Shown: positions 13,601-13,836 of the stretch, in pieces
Numbering within the stretch: position 1 is the first letter of the stretch
How the letters are laid out: every line of letters begins with the position of its first letter
Source: Ruminococcus sp. UBA7014
GTDB lineage: Bacteria; Bacillota; Clostridia; Oscillospirales; Ruminococcaceae
Direction: 5' to 3'
Assembly (NCBI GenBank): GCA_002449575.1
Contig: DJXC01000194.1
Coordinates: 1 to 13,836, forward strand
DNA: 13,836 nt
Notes under the pieces: model-generated
Told to the model about the DNA's origin: nothing
The model's database searches: none
What the model saw: only the letters and a program-made list of their open reading frames with translations
Program-made: the position numbers and the translations under genes

Positions 13601-13836
13601 ATGAGTTTATTAATTAAGAACGTTCATGCAGTGGATTCCTGCCTGAATCAGAAAACCGATATTTTTATCCGTGACGGCAAAATTGTAAAAATTTCTCCGG
13701 ATATGAATATCAGTGCAGACAGAGTCATTGACGGTTCAAGACTGACTGCTCTGCCGGGTTTGTTCGATATGCATGTGCATTTCCGTGACCCTGGTCAGAC
13801 TCATAAGGAAGATATTCTGACCGGCTGTCAGGCTGC
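13601..13836 (+). CDS. pyrC: Dihydroorotase, N-terminal part (partial)
   Basis: The first 78 residues of an amidohydrolase of de novo pyrimidine synthesis, which interconverts carbamoyl-aspartate and dihydroorotate. The start MSLLIKNVHAVD followed by TDIFIRDGKIVKI is the small beta domain. ALPGLFDMHVHFRDPGQTHK carries the metal ligands His58 and His60 and the substrate-binding Arg62. This HxHxRxPG-type signature is that of dihydroorotase rather than hydantoinase. ATG 13601 is preferred over the in-frame ATG 13583, because the SD GAAAGGAG (13585-13592) lies between them with good spacing to 13601. The gene is cut by the right edge. Its leader suggests transcription attenuation, as is common for pyr genes. 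Confidence 0.93.
   Translation, partial: MSLLIKNVHAVDSCLNQKTDIFIRDGKIVKISPDMNISADRVIDGSRLTALPGLFDMHVHFRDPGQTHKEDILTGCQA

Overview
The window looks like chromosomal DNA from a fibre-degrading, low-to-medium GC Firmicute of the Ruminococcus type (Oscillospiraceae). The reasons are a secreted multidomain beta-glucanase with a dockerin, AraC-type regulators of the Firmicutes kind, a DUF4317-like protein, and strong SD sequences with sigma-A-like promoters that nearly all carry an extended -10 (TGn). Species cannot be fixed from the sequence alone.

Layout. (1) 1-209, minus: start of a BspA-like leucine-rich-repeat protein running off the left edge, divergent from (2) a MATE-family exporter (424-1776), which is followed after 11 nt by an unrecognised 327-aa protein (1788-2771). 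(3) tRNA-Leu(CAA), 2818-2901, has its own near-perfect promoter and a terminator. (4) 3057-8304 is a beta-glucan cluster: a signal-less (cytoplasmic) GH5 glycosidase, a 249-aa AraC-family regulator starting at GTG, and a 1094-aa secreted enzyme with signal peptide, CBM4-like module, Ig-like module, GH9, dockerin and GH16 lichenase. (5) 8371-10581, minus: a 736-aa regulator made of a LacI-type sugar-binding sensor, a middle region, a degenerate GGDEF-like region and an AraC HTH. It converges on the GH9/GH16 gene across a shared bidirectional terminator. (6) 10650-11025: a gene-free stretch holding a promoter-to-terminator unit that looks like an undescribed ~205-nt small RNA. (7) 11026-13412: a tight three-gene operon, DUF4317-like, SUKH (SMI1/KNR4)-like, DUF2262-like. 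(8) 13439-13836: a promoter, a leader with an attenuator-like terminator, and the start of dihydroorotase (pyrC), cut by the right edge.

How it fits together (inference). The secreted GH9/GH16 enzyme, held to a cellulosome-like complex by its dockerin, would cut cellulose-type and mixed-linkage beta-1,3-1,4-glucans. The cytoplasmic GH5 would finish imported oligosaccharides. The two regulators would sense sugars and control the cluster. The most distinctive signal is an identical 13-base element, ATTTTTATCAAAA (or its complement), in the promoter regions of the GH5, AraC and GH9/GH16 genes. It is a good candidate for the operator of this local regulon. No transporter for the oligosaccharides lies in the window.
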